From Pseudonocardia terrae (GTDB lineage: Bacteria > Actinomycetota > Actinomycetes > Mycobacteriales > Pseudonocardiaceae), in contig NZ_JAJTTE010000014.1 in NCBI RefSeq assembly GCF_021343995.1, positions 1 through 64,000 on the forward strand: a DNA stretch of 64,000 bases, in the 5' to 3' direction. This document shows, in pieces, positions 42,660-51,530 of the stretch (position 1 is the stretch's first letter; the number at the start of each line of letters is the position of its first letter). Both the position numbers and the translations under genes were made by a program. Under the pieces are notes generated by a model. That model worked only from the letters and a program-made list of their open reading frames with translations, was not told the origin of the DNA and did not search any database.

Positions 42660-43382
42660 TCAGGCGAGGTGCTGCCGGAAGAAGGCGTCGATGCGCTGCC
42701 ACGCGTCGGCGGCGCTCTCCGGCTCGGGCCCCAGCCCCGCGACCCGCAGCAGCGGGCGCAGCGGGCGGGGCCCGTTCGCGTGCTCGTTGAGGAACGAGTG
42801 GTTGGCGGCGGGGTACTCGGCCACGTCGTGCGGCACGTCGGCGCGGGTCAGGGCCGCCTCCAGCTTCCCGGCGGCGCCCTTGAGCGAGATGTCCCTCGCC
42901 CCGTAGCTGGCCACGATCGGGCAGGCACCCGCCACCGCGGCGTCGAGGTCCTTGGGCAGCTGCCCGTAGTTGACCGACGACGCGTCGAACCCGCGCGAGG
43001 CCGTGAGCAGCGCGAACCCGCCGCCCATGCAGAAGCCGATCACGCCGACCCTTCCGGTGCACGCGTCCATCGCGGCCAGTTCGGCCCGCGCCGCCTCGAT
43101 GTCGGCGAACGCGCGACCGGTTCCGGAGGACAGGGCGCGGAAGGTGGCGACGAGGCACTTACGGGCGCCGCCCGCACTGAACAGGTCGGGCGCCAGGGCC
43201 AGGTATCCGCGTGCGGCGAGGCGGTCGGCGTGCCCGCGCATCTCGTCGTCGAGCCCGAAGGCCTCGTGCACCACGACCACGCCCGGCCAGGGGCCCTCGC
43301 CCTCCGGTGTGGCGAGGTATCCGCGGAGGGTGGGGGAGCCGCCGGTCGCGGCGGCCCGGGCGGTGAGGTCGACGTCGGTCAC
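42660..43382 (-). CDS. Dienelactone hydrolase family protein
   Basis: 240 residues from GTG 43382. Alpha/beta hydrolase with the DLH Cys nucleophile: [35 protein letters not shown] is the family's N-terminal signature, and [15 protein letters not shown] holds the catalytic His. DLH opens dienelactones in the chlorocatechol/ortho pathway; many paralogues have other esters. Proximity to a DODA-type dioxygenase hints at aromatic catabolism, but the two are convergent. Confidence 0.9.
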   Translation of the reverse strand: MTDVDLTARAAATGGSPTLRGYLATPEGEGPWPGVVVVHEAFGLDDEMRGHADRLAARGYLALAPDLFSAGGARKCLVATFRALSSGTGRAFADIEAARAELAAMDACTGRVGVIGFCMGGGFALLTASRGFDASSVNYGQLPKDLDAAVAGACPIVASYGARDISLKGAAGKLEAALTRADVPHDVAEYPAANHSFLNEHANGPRPLRPLLRVAGLGPEPESAADAWQRIDAFFRQHLA

Positions 43383-43479
43383 GGGGACGCACCGTAGCGT
43401 GGTGCGCCCGTCCGGCTGCGGAGGGAGCACACGGATTGCCCCTCGTCGAAGGAGCCTCGGCTTCGGGGCCGATGGGGTC

Positions 43480-44946
43480 TCAGGAGAGGCGCTCCACCTG
43501 CACCGTGACCGCCCCGGAGTTGTTGCCGTAGCAGCCCAGGGCGTCGTTCGGGTAGGCGTAGAGGTAGCCCTCGGCCGGGACCTCGGCCGTCGTCCCGGCC
43601 CCGATCGCGAACACCGTGTCGTCGCCGTCCGGGGTGGGCGCGTCGGCGACCGAGCCGATCAGGCACATCCACGGCAGGTCGTCGTGCCGGCGGGTGAAGG
43701 CGAGCTCCGCCCGCTCGTCGCGGACCACCCGGCGCAGGCCCCGCTCCAGCGCGGAGAACACCCCGCCGAGCGGGCCCGAGCGGCCCGGCCCGCCCTCCGG
43801 CCCGCAGGAGCGTCCCGCGCTGGACCAGCGCCCCTGCGCGGAGAACCGGTACTCGCCCTTCTCCAGCCAGAGGCCGGTCGCGGTCCACGCCCGGTCTGCA
43901 GGGACGGTGAACGTGACCGACTGGCCCGCGGCCGGCGTCGTCGTGGTGCGGTAACCCTGCGCCACCTGGCGCTGCAGGGCGACGTCCGAGACGGCGGGCT
44001 CGGGTCGGGCCGCGTCGACCCGGGGGACGGTCCGCGGGCGCGGCTGGAAGGCGATCTCCAGGGCCGCGCCGACCAGCCCGTCGGCCATGGTGTGCGAGGG
44101 CGCGGTCGCCGACGGGGCGAACCCGGCCACCGCCTGCAGGTCGAAGGTCAGGTGCGTGGCCGCGGCCGCCATCCAGGCCAGCGCGGTGTCGCTGAGCCCC
44201 TTCTCCCGGTGCCCGCCGCCGACGTCGCCGTGGTCGCCGGGGAACCAGACCTGCGTCATGTCCTGCCCGGGCGCGGGCGGGTCCCAGAGCGTGGGGCGGA
44301 ACGGGCCGCGCAGCTCGTCGAGCGACACGGCGTGCCGGGCGACCGGGATCCGGGGGTCCAGCGTGACGTCCAGGAACTGGTAGTGCTCCCGGGAGTGCAG
44401 CAGGTCGGGCACCCCCACGTACCCCGGGATGCCGAGCGCGCCGACGGTGTCCCAGACGCCGACGAACTCGATCGGCGACGTCGGCTCGTCGGCCTCGTAG
44501 GCCAGGACGAGCCCGGTGCTCCAATCGGGGTCGTCCGGGTGCTGCCGCAGGTCGCGGTAGCGGCGGTAGGCGCGCCGGACGGCGTCCTCGCGGGCGGCCG
44601 GGTCGAGCCCCGTGCCGTCGACGATGCCGACCCGGCCGACCATCCCGCCGAGGCTGCGCGCGGTGTACGCACCGCGGCTGAAGCCGAACAACGAGATCCG
44701 GTCACCGGGGCGGTAGGTGTCGACCAGGAAGCGGTACCCCTCCGTGATCGACCGGTCCAGCCCGGCCCCGGTCAGCCCGGCGCGCAGGTTGCCGAGCGGA
44801 TTCAGCGCCGACGTGCCCACGCCCGGCACGTACTTCGCCGGTGGCGACCCCGGATCCGCGCGGTGGGCCCGGTGCAGCCGGGCCACGTTGCTGTCCGCGG
44901 CGGTGTTCTGCCAGGTGCCGTCGCAGCACACCACGAGCCGACGCAT
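43480..44946 (-). CDS. DUF2235-domain protein (Tle1-like alpha/beta hydrolase)
   Basis: 488 residues. [20 protein letters not shown] is the family entry; the nucleophile elbow is [20 protein letters not shown] (GxSxG as GFSRG); [20 protein letters not shown] carries the metal/His region. The C-terminal ~170 residues form an extra beta-rich module ([40 protein letters not shown]). No signal peptide. The family includes phospholipase-like enzymes and T6SS effectors; function here is unknown. SD GGGAGGTCGG precedes ATG 44946. Confidence 0.9.
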   Translation of the reverse strand: MRRLVVCCDGTWQNTAADSNVARLHRAHRADPGSPPAKYVPGVGTSALNPLGNLRAGLTGAGLDRSITEGYRFLVDTYRPGDRISLFGFSRGAYTARSLGGMVGRVGIVDGTGLDPAAREDAVRRAYRRYRDLRQHPDDPDWSTGLVLAYEADEPTSPIEFVGVWDTVGALGIPGYVGVPDLLHSREHYQFLDVTLDPRIPVARHAVSLDELRGPFRPTLWDPPAPGQDMTQVWFPGDHGDVGGGHREKGLSDTALAWMAAAATHLTFDLQAVAGFAPSATAPSHTMADGLVGAALEIAFQPRPRTVPRVDAARPEPAVSDVALQRQVAQGYRTTTTPAAGQSVTFTVPADRAWTATGLWLEKGEYRFSAQGRWSSAGRSCGPEGGPGRSGPLGGVFSALERGLRRVVRDERAELAFTRRHDDLPWMCLIGSVADAPTPDGDDTVFAIGAGTTAEVPAEGYLYAYPNDALGCYGNNSGAVTVQVERLS

Positions 44947-45025
44947 CCGACCTCCCGATCACCGCTCGCCCGCTGACCACTGCACCGTCGAGGGTGCGCC
45001 CGGGCAGGCGCCCGGACCAGTGCGA

Positions 45026-45039
45026 CAAGTACGTAGTTG
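45026..45039. promoter_or_regulatory. Near-palindrome CAAGTACGTAGTTG
   Basis: CAA-g-TACGTA-g-TTG pairs at 12 of 14 positions and lies in the 274-bp gap between the divergent DUF2235 and ABC exporter genes. Candidate operator; no regulator is adjacent. Nothing else is recognised in this gap. Confidence 0.35.
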
Positions 45040-45220
45040 CGGCGACCACGTGATCCGATCTCCGCCGTCGGCGAAATCCGGTCGGCACGCCCCGCCGGAC
45101 GGACTAGCGTTGCGCGGCGCGACGATCGCCCGCCGGAACCGTCGGACCCCGCGGCTATCGTCGGCTTCCCACCACACGTCCGCCCGCGGCGGGCCTCTCA
45201 CGACAGGGGTGTGTCGACGC

Positions 45221-46954
45221 ATGTTGCTGCGCCTGCTGCGGCGGTACCTGCAACCCTTCCGCAGACCGCTCGCCCTCGTCGTCGTCCTGCAGCTGATCGG
45301 GACGATGGCGGCGCTGTACCTGCCCAGCCTGAACGCGGACATCATCGACCGCGGGATCGCGCGCGGCGACACCGGCTTCATCCTCGGCACCGGCGGCTGG
45401 ATGCTCGTGGTCTCGCTGGTCCAGGTCGTCTGCTCGATCGCCGCGGTCTGGTTCGGCTCCCGGACGGCGATGGGCTTCGGGCGGGACGTGCGGGCGGCCG
45501 TGTTCCACCGCGTCGGCGAGTTCTCCGTGCGCGAGGTGAACCGCTTCGGGGCGCCGTCGCTGATCACCCGCAGCACGAACGACGTGCAGCAGGTCCAGAT
45601 GCTGGTGCTGATGAGCTGCACCATGCTCGTGTCGGCGCCGATCATGTGCGTCGGTGGCGTGGTCATGGCGCTGCAGGAGGACGTCGGGCTGTCCTGGCTG
45701 GTCGCGGTGTCGGTGCCCGTGCTGGCGCTGAGCATCGGCGCCGTCGTCGTGCGGATGGTGCCGAAGTTCCGGCTCCTGCAGACGCGGATCGACGCCGTCA
45801 ACCGCGTGCTCCGCGAACAGATCACCGGCATCCGCGTGGTGCGCGCCTTCGTGCGCGAGCCGCACGAGCGGACCCGGTTCGACGTGGTCAACCGCGAGGT
45901 CACGGAGGTGGCCACGGCGGCGGGGCGGCTGCAGGCGCTGATCTTCCCGATCGTCATGCTGGTACTCAACGTCTCCAGCGTGGCGGTGCTGTGGTTCGGC
46001 GCCGTCCGGGTCGACGCGGGGGAGATGCAGATCGGCGCCCTCACCGCTTTCCTGGCCTACCTGCTGCAGATCCTCATGGCCGTCATGATGGCCACCTTCA
46101 TGGCGATCATGGTCCCGCGCGCCGCGGTGTGCGCCGAGCGGATCACCGAGGTGCTCGACACGGAGTCGTCCGTGTCCCCGCCGCGGGAGCCCGTCGTGCC
46201 GGCTGCGGTCGAGGGCGTGCTGGAGTTCCGCGACGCCACCTTCCGGTACCCCGGGGCCGTCGCGCCGGTGCTCCGCGGGATCACCCTCACGGTCCGGCCG
46301 GGGGAGACCACGGCGATCATCGGTAGCACCGGCGCGGGCAAGACCACGCTGCTCTCGCTCGTGCCGCGCCTGTTCGACGTCACCGAGGGCGCGGTGCTGG
46401 TCGACGGGGTCGACGTCCGCGACCTCGACCCCGAGGAGCTGTGGCGGCGGATCGGACTGGTGCCGCAGAAGCCGTACCTGTTCTCCGGCACGGTCGCGAG
46501 CAACCTGCGCTACGGCGATCCAGCCGCCACCGACGCGCAGCTGTGGGAGGCCCTGCGGATCGCCCAGGCGGAGGACTTCGTGCGTGCGATGCCGGAGGGC
46601 CTGGACTCGCCGATCTCCCAGGGCGGCACCACCGTCTCGGGCGGGCAGCGGCAGCGGCTCGCCATCGCCCGGGCGCTGGTCAAGCGGCCCGCGATCTACC
46701 TGTTCGACGACTCGTTCTCCGCGCTCGACCTCGCCACGGACGCCCGGCTGCGGGCCGCCCTGGCGCCGGTCACCGCCACCGCGACCGTGGTGGTCGTGGC
46801 CCAGCGGGTGTCCACGGTGGCCGGCGCGGACCGGATCGTCGTGCTCGACGACGGCGTGGTCGTCGGCGTCGGCCGGCACGAGGAGCTCCTGGCGGACTGC
46901 CCGACCTACGCCGAGATCGTCGAGTCCCAGCACGCCGTCGAGGAGGCCGCGTGA
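45221..46954 (+). CDS. ABC exporter subunit 1, degenerate ATP site
   Basis: 577 residues: six membrane helices then an NBD with Walker [10 protein letters not shown] and signature [13 protein letters not shown]. Walker B reads [12 protein letters not shown], with Asp497 where the catalytic Glu should be, and the switch His is Gln528 ([10 protein letters not shown]). This is the pattern of the degenerate half of heterodimeric exporters. ATG 45221 has a CAGGGG site. Its stop overlaps the GTG of subunit 2 by 4 nt, so the two are made together. Confidence 0.93.
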   Translation: MLLRLLRRYLQPFRRPLALVVVLQLIGTMAALYLPSLNADIIDRGIARGDTGFILGTGGWMLVVSLVQVVCSIAAVWFGSRTAMGFGRDVRAAVFHRVGEFSVREVNRFGAPSLITRSTNDVQQVQMLVLMSCTMLVSAPIMCVGGVVMALQEDVGLSWLVAVSVPVLALSIGAVVVRMVPKFRLLQTRIDAVNRVLREQITGIRVVRAFVREPHERTRFDVVNREVTEVATAAGRLQALIFPIVMLVLNVSSVAVLWFGAVRVDAGEMQIGALTAFLAYLLQILMAVMMATFMAIMVPRAAVCAERITEVLDTESSVSPPREPVVPAAVEGVLEFRDATFRYPGAVAPVLRGITLTVRPGETTAIIGSTGAGKTTLLSLVPRLFDVTEGAVLVDGVDVRDLDPEELWRRIGLVPQKPYLFSGTVASNLRYGDPAATDAQLWEALRIAQAEDFVRAMPEGLDSPISQGGTTVSGGQRQRLAIARALVKRPAIYLFDDSFSALDLATDARLRAALAPVTATATVVVVAQRVSTVAGADRIVVLDDGVVVGVGRHEELLADCPTYAEIVESQHAVEEAA

Positions 46955-48951
46955 CCACGACCGCCCCCGGCGGCCGCCCCCGGCAGGACGCCGACACCGT
47001 CTCCGCCGCGCGCGGCATGGCCGCTCAGCGTCGTGGCGGCGGGCCGCCGTGGGGCGGCATCGGCCAGCCCACCGAGAAGGCCGCGACCTTCGGGCCGTCG
47101 GCGAAGCGGCTGATCGGCCGGCTCGCGCCGGAGCGGCTGGGCGTCTCGGTCGTCGTCGTGCTCGGCGTGATCAGCGTGGCGCTCAACGTCGTCGGCCCCC
47201 GGATCCTCGGGCACGCCACGGACGTGATCTTCGCCGGCGTGATCGGGTCGCAGCTGCCCGCCGGGCTCACCGCGGCCGAGGCCGCCGCGGAGGCGCGGGC
47301 CGCGGGCAACGACACCGTCGCCACCCTGATCGAGAGCCAGGGCGTGGTGCCGGGGCTGGGGATCGACTTCCGCGCGCTCGGCCTCGTGCTGCTCGGGGTC
47401 ATCGCGATCTACCTGGCGGCCTCGGTGTTCTCCTACGCGCAGGGCTACCTGCTCAACGGGATCGTCCAGCGCACCGTGTACCAGCTGCGTCGCGAGGTGG
47501 AGGAGAAGATCCACCGGCTGCCGCTGCGGTACTTCGACGGCCGGCAGCGCGGCGAGGTGCTCAGCCGCGTCACGAACGACATCGACAACGTCCAGCAGTC
47601 GCTGCAGCAGACGCTGAGCCAGCTGCTGACCTCGCTGCTCACGATCGTCGGCGTGCTGGCGATGATGCTCGTGATCTCGCCGCTGCTCGCCCTGGTCGCG
47701 CTGGTCACGGTGCCGGTGTCGATCGGGCTGACCCGGGCCATCGGGCGGCGCTCGCAGAAGCAGTTCGTGGCCCAGTGGCGCAACACCGGCATCCTCAACG
47801 GGCACATCGAGGAGGCCTTCACCGGGCACGAGCTGGTGCGGGTGTTCGGCCGGCGGGCCGAGGTCGAGGAGCAGTTCCGGGAGAAGAACGCGAACCTCTT
47901 CGGCGCGAGCTTCCGGGCCCAGTTCATCTCCGGGATCATCATGCCGTCGATGATGTTCGTCGGGAACCTGAACTACGTGCTCGTGGCCGTGATCGGCGGC
48001 CTGCGGGTGGCCTCGGGCACGCTCACGCTGGGCGACGTCCAGGCGTTCGTCCAGTACTCGCGGCAGTTCACCCAGCCGCTGACCCAGGCCGCGTCCATGG
48101 CGAACCTGCTGCAGTCCGGGGTGGCGTCGGCCGAGCGGGTGTTCGAGCTGCTCGACGCCGAGGAGCAGACCCCGGACCCGGCGGTCCCGGAGGTGCGAAC
48201 CGAGCGCCGCGGGCGCGTCGCGTTCGAGCACGTGTCGTTCCGGTACGAGCCCGAACGCCCGCTGATCACGGACCTCTCGCTGGTCGCCGAGCCCGGCCAG
48301 ACCGTCGCGATCGTCGGGCCGACCGGCGCGGGCAAGACCACGCTGGTCAACCTGGTGCTGCGGTTCTACGAGCTCGACGGCGGCCGGATCACGCTCGACG
48401 GCGTGGACATCGCCCGGATGACCCGCTCCGACCTGCGCTCGGGCGTCGGCATGGTCCTGCAGGACACATGGCTCTTCCACGGCACGATCCGGGACAACAT
48501 CGCCTACGGTCGGCCCGACGCCTCGGAGGAGGAGATCCTCGCGGCGGCCCGCGCCACCTACGTCGACCGGTTCGTCCGGAGCCTGCCCGCCGGCTACGAC
48601 ACGGTGATCGACGAGGAGGGCACCGGCGTCAGCGCGGGGGAGAAGCAGCTGATCACGATCGCGCGGGCTTTCCTCGCCGACCCTTCGCTGCTGATCCTCG
48701 ACGAGGCCACCAGCTCGGTCGACACCCGCACCGAGCTGCTGGTGCAACGGGCCATGGCCGCGCTGCGGGCCGAACGCACCAGCTTCGTGATCGCCCACCG
48801 GCTCTCCACGATCCGCGACGCCGACCTGATCCTGGTCATGGAGGAGGGCTCGATCGTGGAGCAGGGCACGCACGAGGAGCTGCTCGCGGCCGGTGGCGCC
48901 TACCACCGGCTCTACCAGGCCCAGTTCGCCGGGGCGACCGCGCCCGAGTGA
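46951..48951 (+). CDS. ABC exporter subunit 2, catalytically complete NBD
   Basis: 666 residues. A ~45-residue Gly/Pro/Arg-rich N-terminus, six membrane helices with an extended first external loop (about residues 90-135, Ala-rich), and an NBD with Walker [10 protein letters not shown], Walker [13 protein letters not shown] and H-loop IAHRLSTI, all canonical. Its signature motif is [13 protein letters not shown] instead of LSGGQ; that motif would face subunit 1's degenerate site. GTG 46951 has SD GGAGG. Partner of the preceding gene in a heterodimeric exporter. Confidence 0.94.
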   Translation: MTTTAPGGRPRQDADTVSAARGMAAQRRGGGPPWGGIGQPTEKAATFGPSAKRLIGRLAPERLGVSVVVVLGVISVALNVVGPRILGHATDVIFAGVIGSQLPAGLTAAEAAAEARAAGNDTVATLIESQGVVPGLGIDFRALGLVLLGVIAIYLAASVFSYAQGYLLNGIVQRTVYQLRREVEEKIHRLPLRYFDGRQRGEVLSRVTNDIDNVQQSLQQTLSQLLTSLLTIVGVLAMMLVISPLLALVALVTVPVSIGLTRAIGRRSQKQFVAQWRNTGILNGHIEEAFTGHELVRVFGRRAEVEEQFREKNANLFGASFRAQFISGIIMPSMMFVGNLNYVLVAVIGGLRVASGTLTLGDVQAFVQYSRQFTQPLTQAASMANLLQSGVASAERVFELLDAEEQTPDPAVPEVRTERRGRVAFEHVSFRYEPERPLITDLSLVAEPGQTVAIVGPTGAGKTTLVNLVLRFYELDGGRITLDGVDIARMTRSDLRSGVGMVLQDTWLFHGTIRDNIAYGRPDASEEEILAAARATYVDRFVRSLPAGYDTVIDEEGTGVSAGEKQLITIARAFLADPSLLILDEATSSVDTRTELLVQRAMAALRAERTSFVIAHRLSTIRDADLILVMEEGSIVEQGTHEELLAAGGAYHRLYQAQFAGATAPE

Positions 48952-48965
48952 GCCGGGCGGTACGG

Positions 48966-48997
48966 CAGGGCTGTTCGATCATGGTCGGACAGCCCTG
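48966..48997 (+). terminator. Terminator-like hairpin after the ABC pair
   Basis: CAGGGCTGT (48966-48974) pairs perfectly with ACAGCCCTG (48989-48997) around a 14-nt loop, 15 nt after the stop of subunit 2. No U-tract. It may also serve the convergent Dyp gene. Confidence 0.65.
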
Positions 48998-49002
48998 GGG
49001 TC

Positions 49003-49073
49003 CCACTCAGCGGGGGACGCGCAGGCGCCCCTCAGCGCAGGACGCGCAGGCGCGCTCAGCGCGGGACGCGCAG
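49003..49073. repeat. About 24-bp tandem repeat at the 3' end of the Dyp gene
   Basis: Three copies of CTCAGCGC(A/G)GGACGCGCAGG with short spacers (about 49006, 49031 and 49054). The copy nearest the gene carries its stop (TCA complement at 49056-49058); the other two repeat that stop context downstream. Confidence 0.8.
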
Positions 49074-50102
49074 GCCGCCGATGCCGAGGTCCACGCGCGC
49101 GGCCGGCGGATCGGACGGCGCGGCCGCGCCGGGGTTCGCCGCCTGCGGCAGGGGTGGCGGGTCGTCGAGGAGGTCGACGGTGGGCGCGAAGAACAGCCCG
49201 CCGGTCACCGCGTGCGACACCTCGAGGATGCGGTCGGACCTCCCGGGCGGCTCGCCGACCACCATCCGCGTGAGCATCAGCTCGGTGACCCCGGGATCCT
49301 TCGCGTAGCCGGCGAAGAAGGTGCCGTACTCGCCGCCGGCGATCGAGCCGAAGGGCATGTTGTCGCGCAGGATCTCGCGCTCCGTGCCGTCCGGGTCCTC
49401 GATCGTCGTGAGGGCCACGTGGGAGTCGGCGGGCTTGGTGGCGTCGTCGAGCTCGACGTCGTCGAGCATCCGGCGGCCGATGGTCAGCTCCCGGTCCTCG
49501 ACGGTCATCGCGTTCCAGGCGTCGAGGTCGTGCAGGTACTTCTGCACCATCAGGTACGAGCCGCCGGTGAAGTCGGGGTCCTCGTCGCCGACCAGCACGG
49601 CGACGGCGGCGCCCGGGCCCGTCGGGTTCTCGGTGCCGTCGACGAAGCCCAGCAGGTCACGGCGGTCGAAGTAGCGGAAGCCCTGCACCTCGTCGACCAC
49701 GCGCGCCGCCGGGCCGAACGCCGCGACGATCCGCCGGGCCAGCTCGAAGCACGGGTAGGTGCGGCGGGCCCGGATGTGCAGGAACAGGTCGCCGGGCGTG
49801 GCCGGGGCGTGGTGCCGCTCGCCGGTGACCTCGCGGAACGGGTGCAGGTGCGCGGGCCGGGGCCCGGCGAAGAGGCGGTCCCAGGCCGCGGACCCGATGC
49901 CGAGCACGCAGGTCAGGCCCTCCTCGGGCATCCGGAACCCGACGGAGCGGATCATGCCGCCGACGTCGGGCAGCAGGTCGTGCACCGTGGCCTCGCCGCC
50001 CGGCTCGACCATGAGCGTGAGGAACACGGCGCTCTCGGTCAGCGGGGCGAGGACCGCCTGGGGTTCGGGCACGGGCACCTCCGGTCGGTGGGCTGGCGCC
50101 AT
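49056..50102 (-). CDS. Dyp-type heme peroxidase
   Basis: 348 residues. The distal-site motif GFVDGTENP is present, the proximal heme His is in PADSHVALTTI, and ILRDNMPFGSIAGGEYGTFF is the conserved C-terminal region. No Tat signal, so a cytoplasmic or encapsulated enzyme; no encapsulin gene is adjacent. It oxidises dyes or porphyrins with H2O2. The end of the protein (Pro/Ala-rich plus VDLGIGGLRVPR) is low-complexity and its last codons are within a tandem repeat. An encapsulin-targeting tail often ends in a short hydrophobic motif such as GIGGLR, so this tail may be one. Confidence 0.9.
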   Translation of the reverse strand: MAPAHRPEVPVPEPQAVLAPLTESAVFLTLMVEPGGEATVHDLLPDVGGMIRSVGFRMPEEGLTCVLGIGSAAWDRLFAGPRPAHLHPFREVTGERHHAPATPGDLFLHIRARRTYPCFELARRIVAAFGPAARVVDEVQGFRYFDRRDLLGFVDGTENPTGPGAAVAVLVGDEDPDFTGGSYLMVQKYLHDLDAWNAMTVEDRELTIGRRMLDDVELDDATKPADSHVALTTIEDPDGTEREILRDNMPFGSIAGGEYGTFFAGYAKDPGVTELMLTRMVVGEPPGRSDRILEVSHAVTGGLFFAPTVDLLDDPPPLPQAANPGAAAPSDPPAARVDLGIGGLRVPR

Positions 50103-50225
50103 GATCGCGGGTGCCCGGCGCGCGGTCGAGGCCCGACCGGCTCAGCGGGTGCGGGCGGGCGTCGACCGGGGCAGGGTGGACGGTCTCACACCGGAGCGGG
50201 CTGGCCGGGGCGCGACGGCAAGTTC

Positions 50226-50240
50226 TATATTCTGCAGAAT
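50226..50240 (+). promoter_or_regulatory. Palindrome ATTCTGCAGAAT with overlapping -10
   Basis: A perfect 12-bp palindrome (50229-50240) overlaps TATATT (50226-50231), a -10-like hexamer, 27 nt before the acyl-CoA dehydrogenase start. AT-rich against a very GC-rich background. Candidate operator for an unidentified repressor. Confidence 0.5.
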
Positions 50241-50267
50241 CCTGAGAGGCGCGACGAGGGGTCCAGC

Positions 50268-51422
50268 ATGAGCACGTTGAGCACCGAGGAGCGGGCGGTC
50301 GTCGAGACGGTCCGGGACTGGGTCGACCGCGAGGTCAAGCCGGTCGTCCGGGACCTCGAGCACGCGAACGAGTACCCCGAGAAGCTCATCGAGCAGATGA
50401 AGGAGCTCGGGATCTACGGGCTCGCCATCCCGGAACCCTGGGGCGAGGCCCCGGTCTCGATGCCCTGCTACGCGCTGGTCACCGCGGAGCTGGCCCGGGG
50501 CTGGATGTCGCTCGCGGGCGCGATGGGTGGGCACACCGTCGTCGCGAAGCTGCTGCTGGCGTTCGGCACGCAGGAGCAGAAGGACCGCTACCTACCGCGG
50601 ATGGCGACCGGGGAGCTGCGCGCGACGATGGCGCTCACCGAGCCCGGCGGCGGGTCGGACCTGCAGAACATGGCCACCCAGGCCCGGCTGGACGGAGACG
50701 AGTACGTGGTCAACGGGTCCAAGACCTGGATCTCCAACGCTCGCCGGTCGGGTCTGATCGCGCTGCTGTGCAAGACCGACCCGAAGGCCGAGCCCAAGCA
50801 CCGCGGCATCTCGGTGCTGCTGGTCGAGCACGGACCCGGGCTGACGGTGTCCAAGGACCTCAAGAAGCTGGGCTACAAGGGCGTCGAGGCCTGCGAGCTG
50901 ATCTTCGACGACATGCGCGTGCCGGCCGACGCGGTGCTCGGCGGGGTCCCCGGTAAGGGGTTCGCGCAGATGATGAAGGGGCTGGAGACCGGCCGGATCC
51001 AGGTCGCCTCGCGCGCGCTCGGGGTCGGGCAGGCGGCGTTCGACGACGCCCTGCGCTACGCCCAGGAGCGGGAGAGCTTCGGCAAGCCGATCTGGCAGCA
51101 CCAGTCGATCGGCAACTACCTGGCCGAGATGGGCACCAAGCTGACCGCCGCCCGCCAGCTGATCCTGTTCGCGGCGGAGAAGTTCGACGCCGGCGAGCGC
51201 TGTGACATGGAGGCGGGCATGGCGAAGCTGTTCACCTCCGAGATCGCCATGGAGGTCGCGCTCAACGCCGTCCGGATCCACGGCGGCTACGGCTACTCCA
51301 CCGAGTTCGACGTCGAGCGCTACTTCCGCGACGCCCCGCTGATGATCGTCGGCGAGGGCACCAACGAGATCCAGCGCAACGTCATCGCCGCCCAGCTGGT
51401 CAAGCGCGGCGGCCTCGGCTGA
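50268..51422 (+). CDS. Acyl-CoA dehydrogenase
   Basis: 384 residues. FAD-dependent alpha-beta dehydrogenation of an acyl-CoA. ATMALTEPGGGSDLQNMATQ (FAD/substrate site), VVNGSKTWISNARRSGLIAL, the middle beta domain, and C-terminal IQVASRALGVGQAAFDDALR, RIHGGYGYSTEFDVERYFRD and MIVGEGTNEIQRNVIA with the catalytic-Glu loop (GEGTNE). Chain length not predictable. It is a single-gene unit with its own operator-like palindrome. Confidence 0.95.
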   Translation: MSTLSTEERAVVETVRDWVDREVKPVVRDLEHANEYPEKLIEQMKELGIYGLAIPEPWGEAPVSMPCYALVTAELARGWMSLAGAMGGHTVVAKLLLAFGTQEQKDRYLPRMATGELRATMALTEPGGGSDLQNMATQARLDGDEYVVNGSKTWISNARRSGLIALLCKTDPKAEPKHRGISVLLVEHGPGLTVSKDLKKLGYKGVEACELIFDDMRVPADAVLGGVPGKGFAQMMKGLETGRIQVASRALGVGQAAFDDALRYAQERESFGKPIWQHQSIGNYLAEMGTKLTAARQLILFAAEKFDAGERCDMEAGMAKLFTSEIAMEVALNAVRIHGGYGYSTEFDVERYFRDAPLMIVGEGTNEIQRNVIAAQLVKRGGLG

Positions 51423-51423
51423 T

Positions 51424-51530
51424 CGCGTTATGGAACCATAATGCGAATTCCGAGCCGTTCTGAGCGCATCATGGTTCCACAACGCGAGATTCCGACCGCT
51501 CCGAGCGCGTCATGGTTCCATAACGCGTCA
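51424..51530. repeat. Family B repeat cluster (three copies)
   Basis: Copy 1 (51425-51447) CGCGTTATGGAACCATAATG; copy 2 (about 51466-51487) CGCATCATGGTTCCACAACG in inverse orientation; copy 3 (about 51507-51528) CGCGTCATGGTTCCATAACG also inverse. Spacers are alike (GAATTCCGAGC / GAGATTCCGACCGCTCCGAG). Copies 1 and 3 can pair into a long hairpin between the convergent acyl-CoA dehydrogenase and P5C dehydrogenase genes. Confidence 0.88.

Noticed and set aside
46584..50267. Long open frame reading upstream from the acyl-CoA dehydrogenase start
   Set aside because: Upstream of ATG 50268 the frame only shadows the ABC and Dyp genes. The enzyme's natural N-terminus (MSTLSTEERAVVETVRDW) begins at 50268.
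51424..51530. Transposon ends or an insertion sequence
   Set aside because: Inverted copies are present but there is no transposase frame between them and no target duplication is visible; intergenic repeat is the simpler reading.
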